From Tillandsia leiboldiana (lineage: Eukaryota > Streptophyta > Magnoliopsida > Poales > Bromeliaceae): DNA of 64,000 bases. A model generated the notes under the pieces. The model was not told the DNA's origin and made no database searches. It saw only the letters and a program-made list of their open reading frames with translations. This document shows, piece by piece, positions 35,304 to 45,092 of this stretch; the first letter of the stretch is position 1; the number at the start of each line of letters is the position of its first letter. The position numbers and the translations under genes were made by a program. The stretch lies in contig CM055065.1 of the NCBI GenBank assembly GCA_029204045.2, positions 50,125,553 through 50,189,552 of the forward strand, written 5' to 3'.

Positions 35304-35384
35304 TTCCTCTTCCTCCTCCACCTCGTCCTCTTCTTCTTCGTCCTCCGCGGGCGAACCGGGCTCCGATTCGGCGCTCCTCGCCAT
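29260..35384 (-). CDS. CCCH zinc-finger domain protein (C3H38/C3H55-like)
   Basis: Six exons whose phases all agree: 35177-35384, 32115-32285, 31512-31743, 31164-31387, 29369-30771 and 29260-29289, giving 755 aa. The N-terminus is an extreme acidic run (about 30 Glu) after MARSAESEPGSPAEDEEEE. A basic SPRRRQRSSSPGTP stretch precedes one CCCH finger, VCDFFARGWCIKGNSCTFRH (C-x7-C-x5-C-x3-H). The large exon holds repeated ERSKLSAGSAE and NPGHGFNAQKA-type units. The C-terminal helix block ALVDCVKELVKPYWREGRLT ... KLSKLVEGYVQKYGKS is typical of plant C3H38/C3H55-like nuclear proteins of poorly known, probably RNA-related, function. The link of the acidic first exon to the rest rests on matching phase only, across a 2.9-kb intron that holds a hAT element. 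The zinc-finger part is firm. Confidence 0.82.
29800..29930 (-). repeat. In-frame protein repeats in the CCCH gene
   Basis: Three imperfect copies of a roughly 20-residue unit (LSGNPTHGSNAQKATTD, LSGNPGHGFNAQKASTD, LSGNSNHGSNAQRAT) lie in tandem. Unit length is constant at the DNA level (about 60 bp), so this is a coding minisatellite that may vary in copy number between accessions. Confidence 0.8.
33018..33867 (+). mobile_element. 850-bp CAAGG...CCTTG hAT-like element in a CCCH-gene intron
   Basis: Ends CAAGGAATTAAGTGCC and GGCACTTCGAACCTTG, flanked by a perfect 8-bp duplication ATTTTAGG (33010-33017 and 33868-33875). It belongs to the same CGGCACG family as the 344-bp MITEs but is longer. 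It carries a 28-G run (33084-33111), a 12-C run (33119-33130), a tandem repeat around 33310-33420 and, at 33429-33585, a fragment of the palindrome element seen at 60064-60580. No transposase is visible. Confidence 0.88.
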
Positions 35385-36352
35385 CTCCGCTACGATGGCG
35401 ATGGCGATGGCGATGGCGATGGGAGGAGAACGAAGAGATGCGATGCGAGGGAGAGATCGATCGATCGATCGAAGAAGCGAGTGTTGGTGGAGAGAGAGCG
35501 ACGCCTTTTCGATCGCCACCGATTTGTTTCCAGGTTTGAGCCCTAGTTCGTTTGTCTCATTTATTATTATAATTTTTTTTTATAATTTTTTTTAAAAAAA
35601 TTAGTTTTTAAATATATTTTTTAAAAGTTTTAATTTTTGATTAAATGGGCCCAATAAAAATTTTAAAAATATATATATGAACCAAGTAAGCTTCGAAAAT
35701 GCTCACATTAATAAACTAAAATAAAATAACGTACTATCTACTTCATTCAATAAATAATAATATGTTTTTAAATAAAAAAAAAAAAATTCATAAGAATTCT
35801 AAAAAAATCTTGTTCCGAACAAAGATCCACCGATTTGACTCTCGGTTTTATAATTCAGACAATCTTAAATATTTTTATTTTCAAACTTTAATTTATACTT
35901 TATTAATTTTTAATTTTTAATTTAAATTTTTTAAATTATTATAATTAATTTAATTGACTTAATATTAATGTATCGCTGATAAAAAAATAATTTGATAGTG
36001 TTATATCTTATGACCAAATAATATTAATATTTAATCAACTAAATTCGATTGTAAAACTTGATTATAATAATTTACAAAGTTCGAGCTAAAATTTATAGAA
36101 AATTAAAATTTAAGAATTAAAACACTTCACAGTTTGCGGACCGTAAATATATATCAAAATTCTTATTTTTAAAATAGAGACTTTTAAATAAAAAATGATA
36201 ATAAAAAATGTCTAAATTGTATTCTTTTATTAGGATATATTTAGGACATTTTTATAAAAACTCAACTCTAACTTGTCAAGTGATTTCTATGAATAAACTT
36301 AAATAAAAGGAAGAGTAAAAAACAAATTTGTTGGAACTAAAATAGTAGATCA

Positions 36353-36353
<1 letters not shown>

Positions 36354-36397
<44 letters not shown>
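36354..36397. repeat. Poly-A tract (about 44 bp)
   Basis: A long A run a few bases before the left duplication of the LINE insertion. Retroposons often insert near A-rich tracts; the run could also be the tail of an older element on the plus strand. Confidence 0.85.
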
Positions 36398-36399
<2 letters not shown>

Positions 36400-36423
36400 T
36401 CAGATAATAAAATTGTAATTGGG

Positions 36424-37730
36424 TAATCTTTCGATTTTTAAAGCTCCAAAATGGATAATCGAACGCATAGGTTCCTTGAGACGGGCCTTCTTCTGGAGGG
36501 GTGCAAAGGAGGTTAAGGGGGGTCAGTGCAGAGTAAATTGGAAGACTGTTTGCAGGAACAAATTGGATGGGGGGTGGGTATCCTTAATTTAGAAAATATG
36601 AACACTGCCCTACTGGCCAAGTGGTGGTGGATTTTGTTGTCGGAACAGAAATGTACGTGGAGAGGGTTCATCTTAGGGACGTATTACAGGCGGAGGAGAC
36701 CCCTCAAGGAAGGAGTGTCTTTCCGACCGGCGTCGTACTGGTGGAGAAACGTCCTTAAGACAAGGGGCGTATTTAAGTGTGGCCTTTTCTACGTGTTAGG
36801 AAATGGGAACAAAGTAGAGTTCTGGAACGACATCTGGCTTGGACAAACACCCCTCAGAGTCGCCTACCCGGACATCTTCGACAAAGTAAGGAACAAAAAC
36901 TGCAAGATTAAGGAGTGCAGGGGCGAGAGGGGTTGGAGGTGGCGTAAGATTCTGGCGGGGCACACATCCGGGGATCCAGCAGAAAGGGAGCGAGTAGCCC
37001 TACTCAGGGAGGCTTTGAGTTCTATTCCAACTTTGGAATGTCAAGACGAGGTCAGGTGGCGTTGGGACACAGCAGGGAGGTTCAGTGTTAAGTCCCTGTA
37101 CACTTTTCTACAAGACGGTGGCGTGTCTGATAGACGTTTTGTGCAACTTTGGTCTATCAGGGTTCCCCTCAAAGTTAAGATTTTCGTTTGACTTGTTCTC
37201 AGAAATAGAATCTTAACGGCAGAGATTCTCTTAAAGAGGGAGTGGAGTGGGGAAGGGAGGTGTACGTTCTGTCTTGGAGAGGTCGAGACCGGGGATCATC
37301 TTTTTGCGAACTGTTTGTTTTCCGTAGACATTCTATCCGGGGTGCTAACAAACATAGCGCTGATTCGCTCTCGTTTGGCACCGGCAAAGCTGTGGGAAGC
37401 CCTTACTGAAAAGAGGGGTTCACTCGGGAGAAAGGATCTAACAACCTTGGTAATCACCTGGTGGGTCTTGTGGCTAGAAAGGAACCGACGCCTATTCGAC
37501 GACAAAAAATAGTCAGCGCGACATCTGGTGTCGGAGATTCGATCCTTGAGGAGTATCTGGGACTCCTAGTGTTCTCTGTAAAATCACGGCGCGACATTTT
37601 TTTTTTTTTTTTTTTTTTTTTTTCTTCCTCTACAGAGGATCGAGACCTAGCTAGCTGTCTCATTCTGTTGCTAAGTTCATCTTTCATTGAATGAAGCGGT
37701 AGCATGCTACCTTGTCCTCAAAAAAATAAA
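36424..37730 (+). mobile_element. 5'-truncated LINE with 18-bp target duplication
   Basis: Coding remnants on the plus strand match the C-terminal part of plant L1-type LINE ORF2 after the reverse transcriptase: GVGILNLENMNTALLAKWWW, FWNDIWLGQTPLR, RWRWDTAGRFSVKSLY and the zinc-binding zf-RVT part CTFCLGEVETGDHLFANC. It ends in an A-rich tail (AAAAAAATAAAAATAAA). The sequence AATAAAATTGTAATTGGG occurs at 36406-36423 and again at 37731-37748, so the insertion is bounded to the base apart from tail ambiguity. It is dead: a G-run frameshift lies near 36565, and an in-frame TGA at about 37189-37191 replaces a conserved Trp in KIFVWL. Confidence 0.93.
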
Positions 37731-37748
37731 AATAAAATTGTAATTGGG

Positions 37749-38578
37749 AATTGATATTATCCCAATAAATGACCAAGTTAAATATGGAAAATAATACTTG
37801 TCATAGCTAAAAAAAACGGTTGAATGTAACCCACGTGATTTATTCAAGATAATTTTTAAATATACAAACAATCAATCAGTTAGAATGTATCTTGATATAT
37901 TTTTGATGTACAGACGTGATTAAAATATTCTTATATTATGTTTTATATATATAACATAACAGAAATAACGGAATAGATAAAAAAATATTTTATTCTTTTG
38001 CATATCGTGAACGAAAATGAATCACACGAAAAAAATCGTCATCTACGATCAGTCTTTGGAAATAAAAAATTATGACAAATAATACGATTTTAATTTTTAT
38101 ATGGTTCAACATATATGTCACTAAATATATAAGCCAATGTATTGTGGTGAGATCTTATTACAAGGTAAAGATAAATTAAACAAGCACATGTTGTTGTTTC
38201 TCATCAATTGTTAGTTCTAATCTTTTCCATTTGCGGCGCAAAGTGATAATTAGAAGAGTGCATGCTTGGCAAAAGAGACCACAAATCAAACCCATCCACA
38301 ATTCCCTGCACCATCAAATGATCACAAATGAGATATTGGAGCTTAATTCGCACATCATGTTTGGATATCAGAATAAGTTATTCAGTAATAATATTATAGA
38401 TTTTGACATTATGAATATGTTATTGTAGATGTTTAATTAATTTCACTTTTTATCTACTAAATATTATAAATTTTTTAGAATAAATCAAAGAAATATACTA
38501 AACAAGATATTCAATTAAGAGTGTAATTAAGATGCATGATCTAATTGGATTTCGCAAACAAAATCCATGCTTTTAATT
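37749..38578. other. AT-rich intergenic DNA
   Basis: No gene, RNA or delimited transposon is recognised between the LINE and the TRIM element. Confidence 0.5.
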
Positions 38579-38583
38579 TTTAT

Positions 38584-39165
38584 TGTTGGATCGTTGGCGC
38601 TAACCATTAATCCCAAATACGCAACCAATTCACTTAAAGTATACAGATACAACGCCCACGGGTCTCGACCGGACTCAACCCACCTGGACGTTGGGTCTAT
38701 TGTGGACCGCAGCCCCACTCAACTTATTGGGCTCACACAACTTAACTTATTAGTCTCCTGAACCTATTCTCACGGGCAGGAGTTTGACCTATTTTTAACC
38801 CATAAATAAATAGCCAACAATCCCCGCCCCCCAACACCTGCACTGTGTAGGAATCGAACCCGTGTCGCTGGCTCTGATACCACTTGTTGGATCGTTGGCG
38901 CTAACCATTAATCCCAAAAGCTCGAGCTGTTAGAAATACGCAACCAATTCACTTAAAGTGTACAGATACAGCGCCCACGGGTCTCGACCGGACTCAATCC
39001 ATCTAGACGTTGGGTCTATTGTTGGGCCTCTTGCCGTTAGATCTATTGTGGACCGTAGCCCCACTCAACTTATTAGGCTTACCCAACTCAACTTATTAGT
39101 CTTCTGAACCTATTGTCACAGACAGGAATTGAATTTATTTTTAACCCATAAATAAATAGCCAACA
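38584..39165 (-). mobile_element. Complete TRIM retrotransposon (582 bp) with two LTRs, PBS and PPT
   Basis: Read on the minus strand: 5' LTR 38885-39165 (281 bp, TGTTGGCTATTTATTTATGG ... GATCCAACA), a PBS TGGTATCAGAGC complementary to initiator Met tRNA (about 38871-38882), only about 65 bp of internal DNA, a purine tract GGGGGGCGGGGA, and 3' LTR 38584-38819. TTTAT flanks both sides (38579-38583 and 39166-39170). There is no coding capacity, so this is a TRIM. The 3' LTR lacks two blocks of about 20 and 27 bp that the 5' LTR keeps. Solo LTRs of the family lie at 15608, 52000 and 57934. Confidence 0.93.
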
Positions 39166-39702
39166 TTTATGATCACAATATTTGGTGTCACAAGAATTTA
39201 ATTTAGCAGGCACTTACCTTAGCATGAAACCCTAATTTAAGTCCAAAGAGAATGAGCCAATGGCATGCCGATGAGATAAAATGCCACCAGATTTGTCCAT
39301 GCAGCTAAGTGCTGCCACCCACCCTCTAGAAACTCCTCCTGCAAACAAATCTCCATGCATGAACATTCTGAAAAGTTCCAGAACCAAACAAAGAACATCA
39401 TCAGAACTACCTGATAGGACTCCCTGTGCCGAGTCGAATGTACGCGAACTCGTTTGCGATAATCGGACTGCTGCTGAAGAAGCAAACTGCCCACAAATTG
39501 TGACCAAAAGCCAGCAATAAAATTACAGCAACAGCTCGAAGGATCGATTGAGAGGAGCTTCAGAGTGACAGCAACTGCAACTTTCGCCTTCTCGACATTT
39601 CCCGCCCCCATCTCATTCGAAACTCGAGTGCTGTGATCGAATTTTTACATATCAATCATAACATACACATTTAAACATATCATAAATAGAGCTGTATATA
39701 TA

Positions 39703-39935
39703 TAGTCCGGCTGGAATACTATCGATTGCACCAAGCAATTGGTGCTATCAAGTTTTTAGTCCTTGGATAAAAATATGTGCGGCTGGAATTATAGTAGTTT
39801 TTTAAGATTTTTATTATTCAACCAACCACCTACTAAACCCTAGGGGACCACTATCATCCTAGCCGCATATTTCTTAATCCAAAGGCTAAAAACTTATAGC
39901 TTGGTGCTATCGATAGTATTCCAGCCTAATTCTAT
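39703..39935. mobile_element. Diverged hairpin element in the MATE pseudogene
   Basis: Outer words GGCTGGAATACTATCGATTG and ATCGATAGTATTCCAGCC are complementary and match the ends of the 251-bp hairpin elements. It lies in what was an intron of the MATE gene. Ends are approximate. Confidence 0.7.
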
Positions 39936-40439
39936 ATATATATCTATATATATACCTCACCACGACGCTAAATCCGAATGTGATCATGTATGTGATAGCT
40001 TCAGTAGCTTCAGTGCTTATGCTGTATTTAGTGAACATGAATCTCAGTTAAAATTTTAACTCATGATATGAAATTGTGGTAATATATATAGAAGTTAAGT
40101 AATGTTGATTGTAAAATATGTATATCACATTGCGACCAACGAAGTGCTCAGCTCCGAACGCCCAGTACTCGAGACTAAAAACATATATATTGAAAGAGTT
40201 AATATCAGCAACTTGGGCTTTAAAATTATCTTTATTTTACACAAAAAATTTAAAAAAAAACATGATATATAAAATATAGATTTATAGTTTAATTTTATCT
40301 TACTAATTGAGCATAGCTGCAATACTTAACTGCAATTTAGGAATAAATATGTGTTACTAAATTTTGTTTATTGAGAGAGAGATTTAGGTAATTAATAAAT
40401 GGTGTTTTGTCCTATAAAAGAAGTCAGAAAAGAATGAGA

Positions 40440-40740
40440 TTGTGATCGTATATATAAGAGATTATGGACATTAGTAATAATAATTAGGTTTAATCATTTT
40501 TGACCGATGGTTTAGATCTAATAAGTTATTATTGCTAATGAGTCGGATCGTTATATTTGGTATCAGAGTCAATCACTAGCCGAAAATATATGACAAATCA
40601 TATCAAATGACAAGACTAGCCGGTATCGATCTGAAATGACAAGACTAGCGAAATATTTAATAATAATTAGGTTTAAGTATTTTAAACCAGTAGTTTAATT
40701 TGCACCCAATAAATTATTATTATTAGTGGGCATCGAAAAT
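40440..40740 (+). mobile_element. TRIM-like remnant with tRNA-Met primer-binding site
   Basis: A partial LTR ending GAGTCGGATCGTTATA is followed at once by TTGGTATCAGAGTC (40557-40570), a near-perfect initiator Met tRNA binding site. Downstream, words of the LTR (TAATAATTAGGTTTAAGTAT, AATAAATTATTATTATTAGT) recur as a broken second LTR. It belongs to the TGTAAC/GTTACA family seen at 19107 and 61742. Confidence 0.72.
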
Positions 40741-41610
40741 ATTTTTGATTAATGAAAATGCTACAAAAGTTTTAAAAACCAAACCAAATAAAATTGAATT
40801 AATCTTGTGCACTCAATATTATTATAAGAGTAATTAAGTTAAAGAAAAAAAAAAAAGAAAGATATATATATACTACTAACCACGCCATCACTGCTGAGGA
40901 TATAGCCAATTTCATGGTTGGTACCACATACTCAAATGATTCAAATGATAACCCTTCCCAAGTGCACTTAAACTCTTTCGAAAAATTCACGTAAATTGCG
41001 AGCACAATCGCCGATAACCACAGCGATATCGAGATCGACAACGAAGCACCCTTGAATCCGAGGCCATGGACATGGACCAGGAGATGCGATATCGCAACAT
41101 AAACGAGAAGCGATAGCACCGAGCACGCGACGAGGGGATCACAACATGCACTTTGCGTCTGCATGAACCTCAACATGCATGCATTGTAACAATCCGTAGG
41201 CAAAAAGTCCTGGGACGAAGTATTTGAGATATGTCGCGATCATATTTGAAACTTTTACTTCTTGTTGTGATCAGCTCAGTATAGATTCAAAAAAGAACCA
41301 TAAAATGAATACTATGATCGGAAAGAATATTGTGGATGTGATGATCGTGGAGTGTCTCGAGAGAACCGTCGGTTTAAAAATAAGCAACAAATATGTATAT
41401 ACGCAGAAGAAACAAAAAAAATTACAAGTGAAAAAGATTATAAACAGTATATAATGACACGGACTTATCGTACGTAAAATTTGGAGAGATTGAGAAAGTA
41501 TAAAGTAAAACTGTTCATGTAACATTATAAAATTTTTAAAGAATATTTTGATAATTTTAAAATAAAATTAAAAATTTTGAATAACAATAAAAAAATAAAG
41601 AAGCAAAAGC

Positions 41611-41641
<31 letters not shown>

Positions 41642-42237
41642 CTATATATACAACTATATATTCTATAGTGCCAAATTATTAGTATTATTAAATTTTTATT
41701 TTTAAAGTTAAAAAATATATTATTAGAATAATAATAATATTTTAAAATTTAGTAAGCGATTAATAAAATAGTATGATCTAAAAGATGAAAATGATCAAAG
41801 AATAAATCTAACGACGAAAATTTTGATAGTATATATAAATCTAAAAGATGAAAATGATCAAAATAAATAAATTTAACGGTGTAAAATTTGAATATATATA
41901 TATATATAGCATGAGGGCGATACCGGTGACGGTACCCCAGGAATTGCCGAGGGTGGCTCCGGCGAGCTTGACGTGGCCGAGGTGGCCGGCGAAAATGTCG
42001 GAGACGAGCGTGATTGCGTAGTACGACATGTTCGTCGCGATCATCGGGACCGCGAACATCGCCTGCCCCCTCGTCTCCTCCACTTGATCATCATCCACAC
42101 CACTTGATCCCCTGAGCACCATGCACAAACACCCCCTCCTCCTCCTCTTCCACCATCTTTCTCTACTACTACTACTACTACTACTACTACTCTCCTCCAA
42201 CAACACACTTGTAGACATAATAGCACACTACTTCTCT

Positions 42238-42275
<38 letters not shown>

Positions 42276-42509
42276 GAGTATAAAGCAGTAGTGAAGGAGT
42301 TTGGTTGCAAAAGGAAGGATTATAATCCTTGAATATATATAAGGGAAGGATTATAATCCTTGAATATATAGAAATATATAAAAATGATACGTGACGATGG
42401 ATTAGGACTTGTGAACTATAGCCGTCACTAAAAGCTGTTTCTAGTAAAGAAGGTTCGCTTGTTGTAGAACAATATAAATTATTAGTTATTTTGCTTTCTC
42501 TTTCTAATT

Positions 42510-42566
<57 letters not shown>

Positions 42567-42569
<3 letters not shown>

Positions 42570-42776
42570 TAGAGCTTATATATTTTTAAAAGTACAAATT
42601 TAATCATGTTTGTAAATTTTTTTTATTGAATTTGTATTGAGATTTGTGTAGTTGTACTTTTTCTTTCTTTCTCTTTTGTTGACTTTATAATTACAAAAAA
42701 TCTCAATACAAATTTAATAATAAAAAATTTACAAATAAAATTTAGTTTGTACTTTTAAAATATACAAATTTTACTC
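42567..42776. mobile_element. 210-bp inverted-repeat MITE
   Basis: GAGTAGAGCTTATATATTTT at the left and a complementary ATATACAAATTTTACTC at the right enclose paired ATTGAGATTTGTG / AAATCTCAAT words. It is the uninterrupted relative of the element at 3631-4004 and sits between TA and CT microsatellites. Confidence 0.75.
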
Positions 42777-42781
42777 TTTCT

Positions 42782-42846
<65 letters not shown>

Positions 42847-43092
42847 GAGTTGGGCTGGAATGCTATTGATAGCACCAACCCAACTTTGCCACCCATTTTT
42901 TAGCCTTTAGATCGCATTGAGATTTGTGCATGCTCTTTAATGAAAAAGAAAAGCTTTTTACTTTTTACTTTTTCTTTTTACTTTTTCTTTTTTCTTTTTT
43001 TTATTAAAGAGCATGCACAAATCTCAATGCGATCTAAAGACTAAAAAATGGGTGGCAAAGTTGGGTTGGTGCTATCAATAGCATTCCAGCCC

Positions 43093-43097
<5 letters not shown>
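42847..43097. mobile_element. 251-bp near-perfect hairpin MITE, copy 2
   Basis: Almost identical to the element at 21140-21390 over its full length, including the T-rich loop. It is bounded here by (CT)n/(TA)n microsatellites on both sides. High arm identity points to recent amplification. Confidence 0.92.
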
Positions 43098-43166
<69 letters not shown>

Positions 43167-43171
<5 letters not shown>

Positions 43172-43575
43172 TCGTGAATATTACGGCTGTTATAAAAATA
43201 TAAAATCATGTGCCATGCATACGTAAGTGTAAGTAATTATTTGTATTAGGACTGTTTTTTTGACTGTCTCATGTATCTTATTAGAGAATTTGTGTCTGCT
43301 TTCCATACTTCCATTCTTTCCAGAGGTCCTTCGCATCTTATCTGAAATAATTGTAAACTGTTTCATCAAAAGATTAAGTTATTAAAAAACAAATACAATA
43401 AAATATCCATGACTTTTTCTTTTTTAAGCATAGTACACACAAAATGTCCGGCTAAATATATCTATAATATCTGTCTGAGATTTTAAATTTAAAATTTAGT
43501 TATCTTATATTTTTAGTTAATTTATTTTTAAAAAAAATATACAAAGTGAATAGTATAGTATCTTTTCTGTTTCAA

Positions 43576-43606
<31 letters not shown>

Positions 43607-44783
43607 TATGACCAAAAAAAAAGAAAAAAAAAAAGTGTGAACAAGGAGAAGCATTGGTGTATACTACATACACTACTTAATTAGTTTTTACAGAAGAGTG
43701 AAGCCGTGCATTAATTGGTGTCTTTCCAAAGTTGGCAGTCTCAATGAGTGATCAAGACAGCATGTCTATCTACAATATCCAATCCAAAATAATATAATAC
43801 ATTTTTTTATTAAAAGCAATTCATTAATTTTTATTTTTATTTTAATTTTAATTTTTATTTTTTTATCATGTGAGATAGAAATTTTTTGATTTGAAATGAT
43901 CTCTCCCTTCTTTCTGAAAAAATAAAAGAAAAAAAAAATTGGTGTGGTTGAAAATTTAATTTGATTTGATTTGTGTAGGTTAAGCAACTAATTAATGAGT
44001 GGTGGGAGCAGTTATTATTATAAGGAATCTTGACCATTTTAACAAGCCGCCAAATTATTTCTATCCACTGATAAGTAGTGACAAAAATTAATTAATCAAA
44101 TTATTTCCATCCACTTATTTGATTTTTTTTTAAAAAAAATAAATTTTACTAGCTTATTCTAGGCTACCAGATTTAAAACTTACTCAATACAATAAAATTA
44201 TATGGAGAGTTTAATTTTGTATAACTACTATTTTGTATAAACAAAAAACAAACTATTTTGTATATACTAAAAGTAGTTTTTTTTTTTCATCTTTCTATAT
44301 TTTCAATGAGTTCATTACAATACATTATAATACGAATAAAGCGATATTACTTACGAAAACAAAATAATATATATATATATATATATTCATTATACTTTTT
44401 CACTGTATCAATATCAATTATGTTCTATTCATAAACTTCATATTCTGGGAATTTAGTTTACAATTTAAAAAAAAAGAAGATTTTACAAACTAACTAAAAG
44501 GAAAGGAAAAGTCCTTAGACACATTCAATAGCAAAGAACTAAGGGAAAACAAAATAGAAACCAAAACAATAACTACTTGGGCCTAAACTTGTTTAGTTCA
44601 GTAATAACAAAACAATATATTACATACTGAATAAAAAAAGATCTTGTCAAGATATTTACAAAAAAACAAGCACAAACACAAAAAAGAAACAAAATGAATC
44701 ATCAAAACCAAATCGAAAGCCTTCTAGCTAATTTAGTTATGTTACATATGTACATTATAGCTACATTGACATGCAAAGGGTTA
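43167..44783. other. AT-rich intergenic DNA
   Basis: Contains an (ATA)n tract near 43578-43607 and T/A-rich low-complexity DNA. No gene is seen. Confidence 0.5.
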
Positions 44784-44978
44784 GGGCATGTTTGGTTATT
44801 CCGTTCTCGGTTCCGGCGAATTCATGACTTCGTGTAACTCGACATCGCACTGGGAAAGGGCGAAGTCGAGTTCCCCCTCTGTACACGAAGTAGGGGAGAT
44901 TCTAAGCCGAAAATTACTCACATAACCAAACAACTGCGGCGACTTACCTCTCCCACTCCATCATAAACAAACACGCCC
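44784..44978. mobile_element. 195-bp Tourist-like MITE
   Basis: Ends GGGCATGTTTGGTTAT and ATAAACAAACACGCCC are inverted repeats, flanked by TTA (44781-44783 and 44979-44981). GGGC ends plus a TTA duplication are the signature of Tourist (PIF/Harbinger) MITEs. It lies just beyond the 3' end of the SNF2 gene. Confidence 0.88.
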
Positions 44979-45092
44979 TTACTGAACAACCAAAAAGGGC
45001 GGGGGGGTCTGGAAATAAACTATACATTTCTTAAATATGCAGTGAAGGGTGGCGCAGTTGTTCTTTTCGGAGGGGTTTCGAGTTTCTATTTT

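Larger units (their letters stand above)
39225..42218 (-). pseudogene. MATE-family transporter (DETOXIFICATION-like), broken
   Basis: Exon pieces follow the order of plant MATE genes. 41925-42218 has MSTSVLLEE ... QAMFAVPMIATNMSYYAITL and DIFAGHLGHVKLAGATLGNS (helices 1-2). About 40886-41225 has LKYFVPGLFAYG, MLRFMQTQSACCDPLVACSV and the GLGFKGASLSISISLWLSAI helix pair. 40125-40180 has LEYWAF / ELSTSLVAM. 39440-39640 has STRVSNEMGAGNVEKAKVAV, and 39225-39350 has GWQHLAAWTNLVAFYLIGMP. At least four breaks are seen: no usable donor after exon 1, whose end runs into TA-rich repeat; missing exons between 41225 and 41925; a frameshift after FVPGLFAYG; and frameshifts near TLKL and before LFGLKLGFHAK. 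The original product was a 12-helix H+-coupled efflux carrier. It cannot encode a transporter now. Confidence 0.85.

Noticed and set aside
35150..35595. Plus-strand Ser- and Leu-rich open frames
   Set aside because: They are the complement of the poly-Glu exon and have no independent support.
36526..37512. A functional reverse-transcriptase gene
   Set aside because: Only the region after the RT domain remains, with a frameshift and an in-frame stop.
38840..38885. A tRNA gene suggested by GGTTCGATTCC and GGTATCAGAGC words
   Set aside because: No cloverleaf can be drawn; the words are the primer-binding site and flank of a TRIM.
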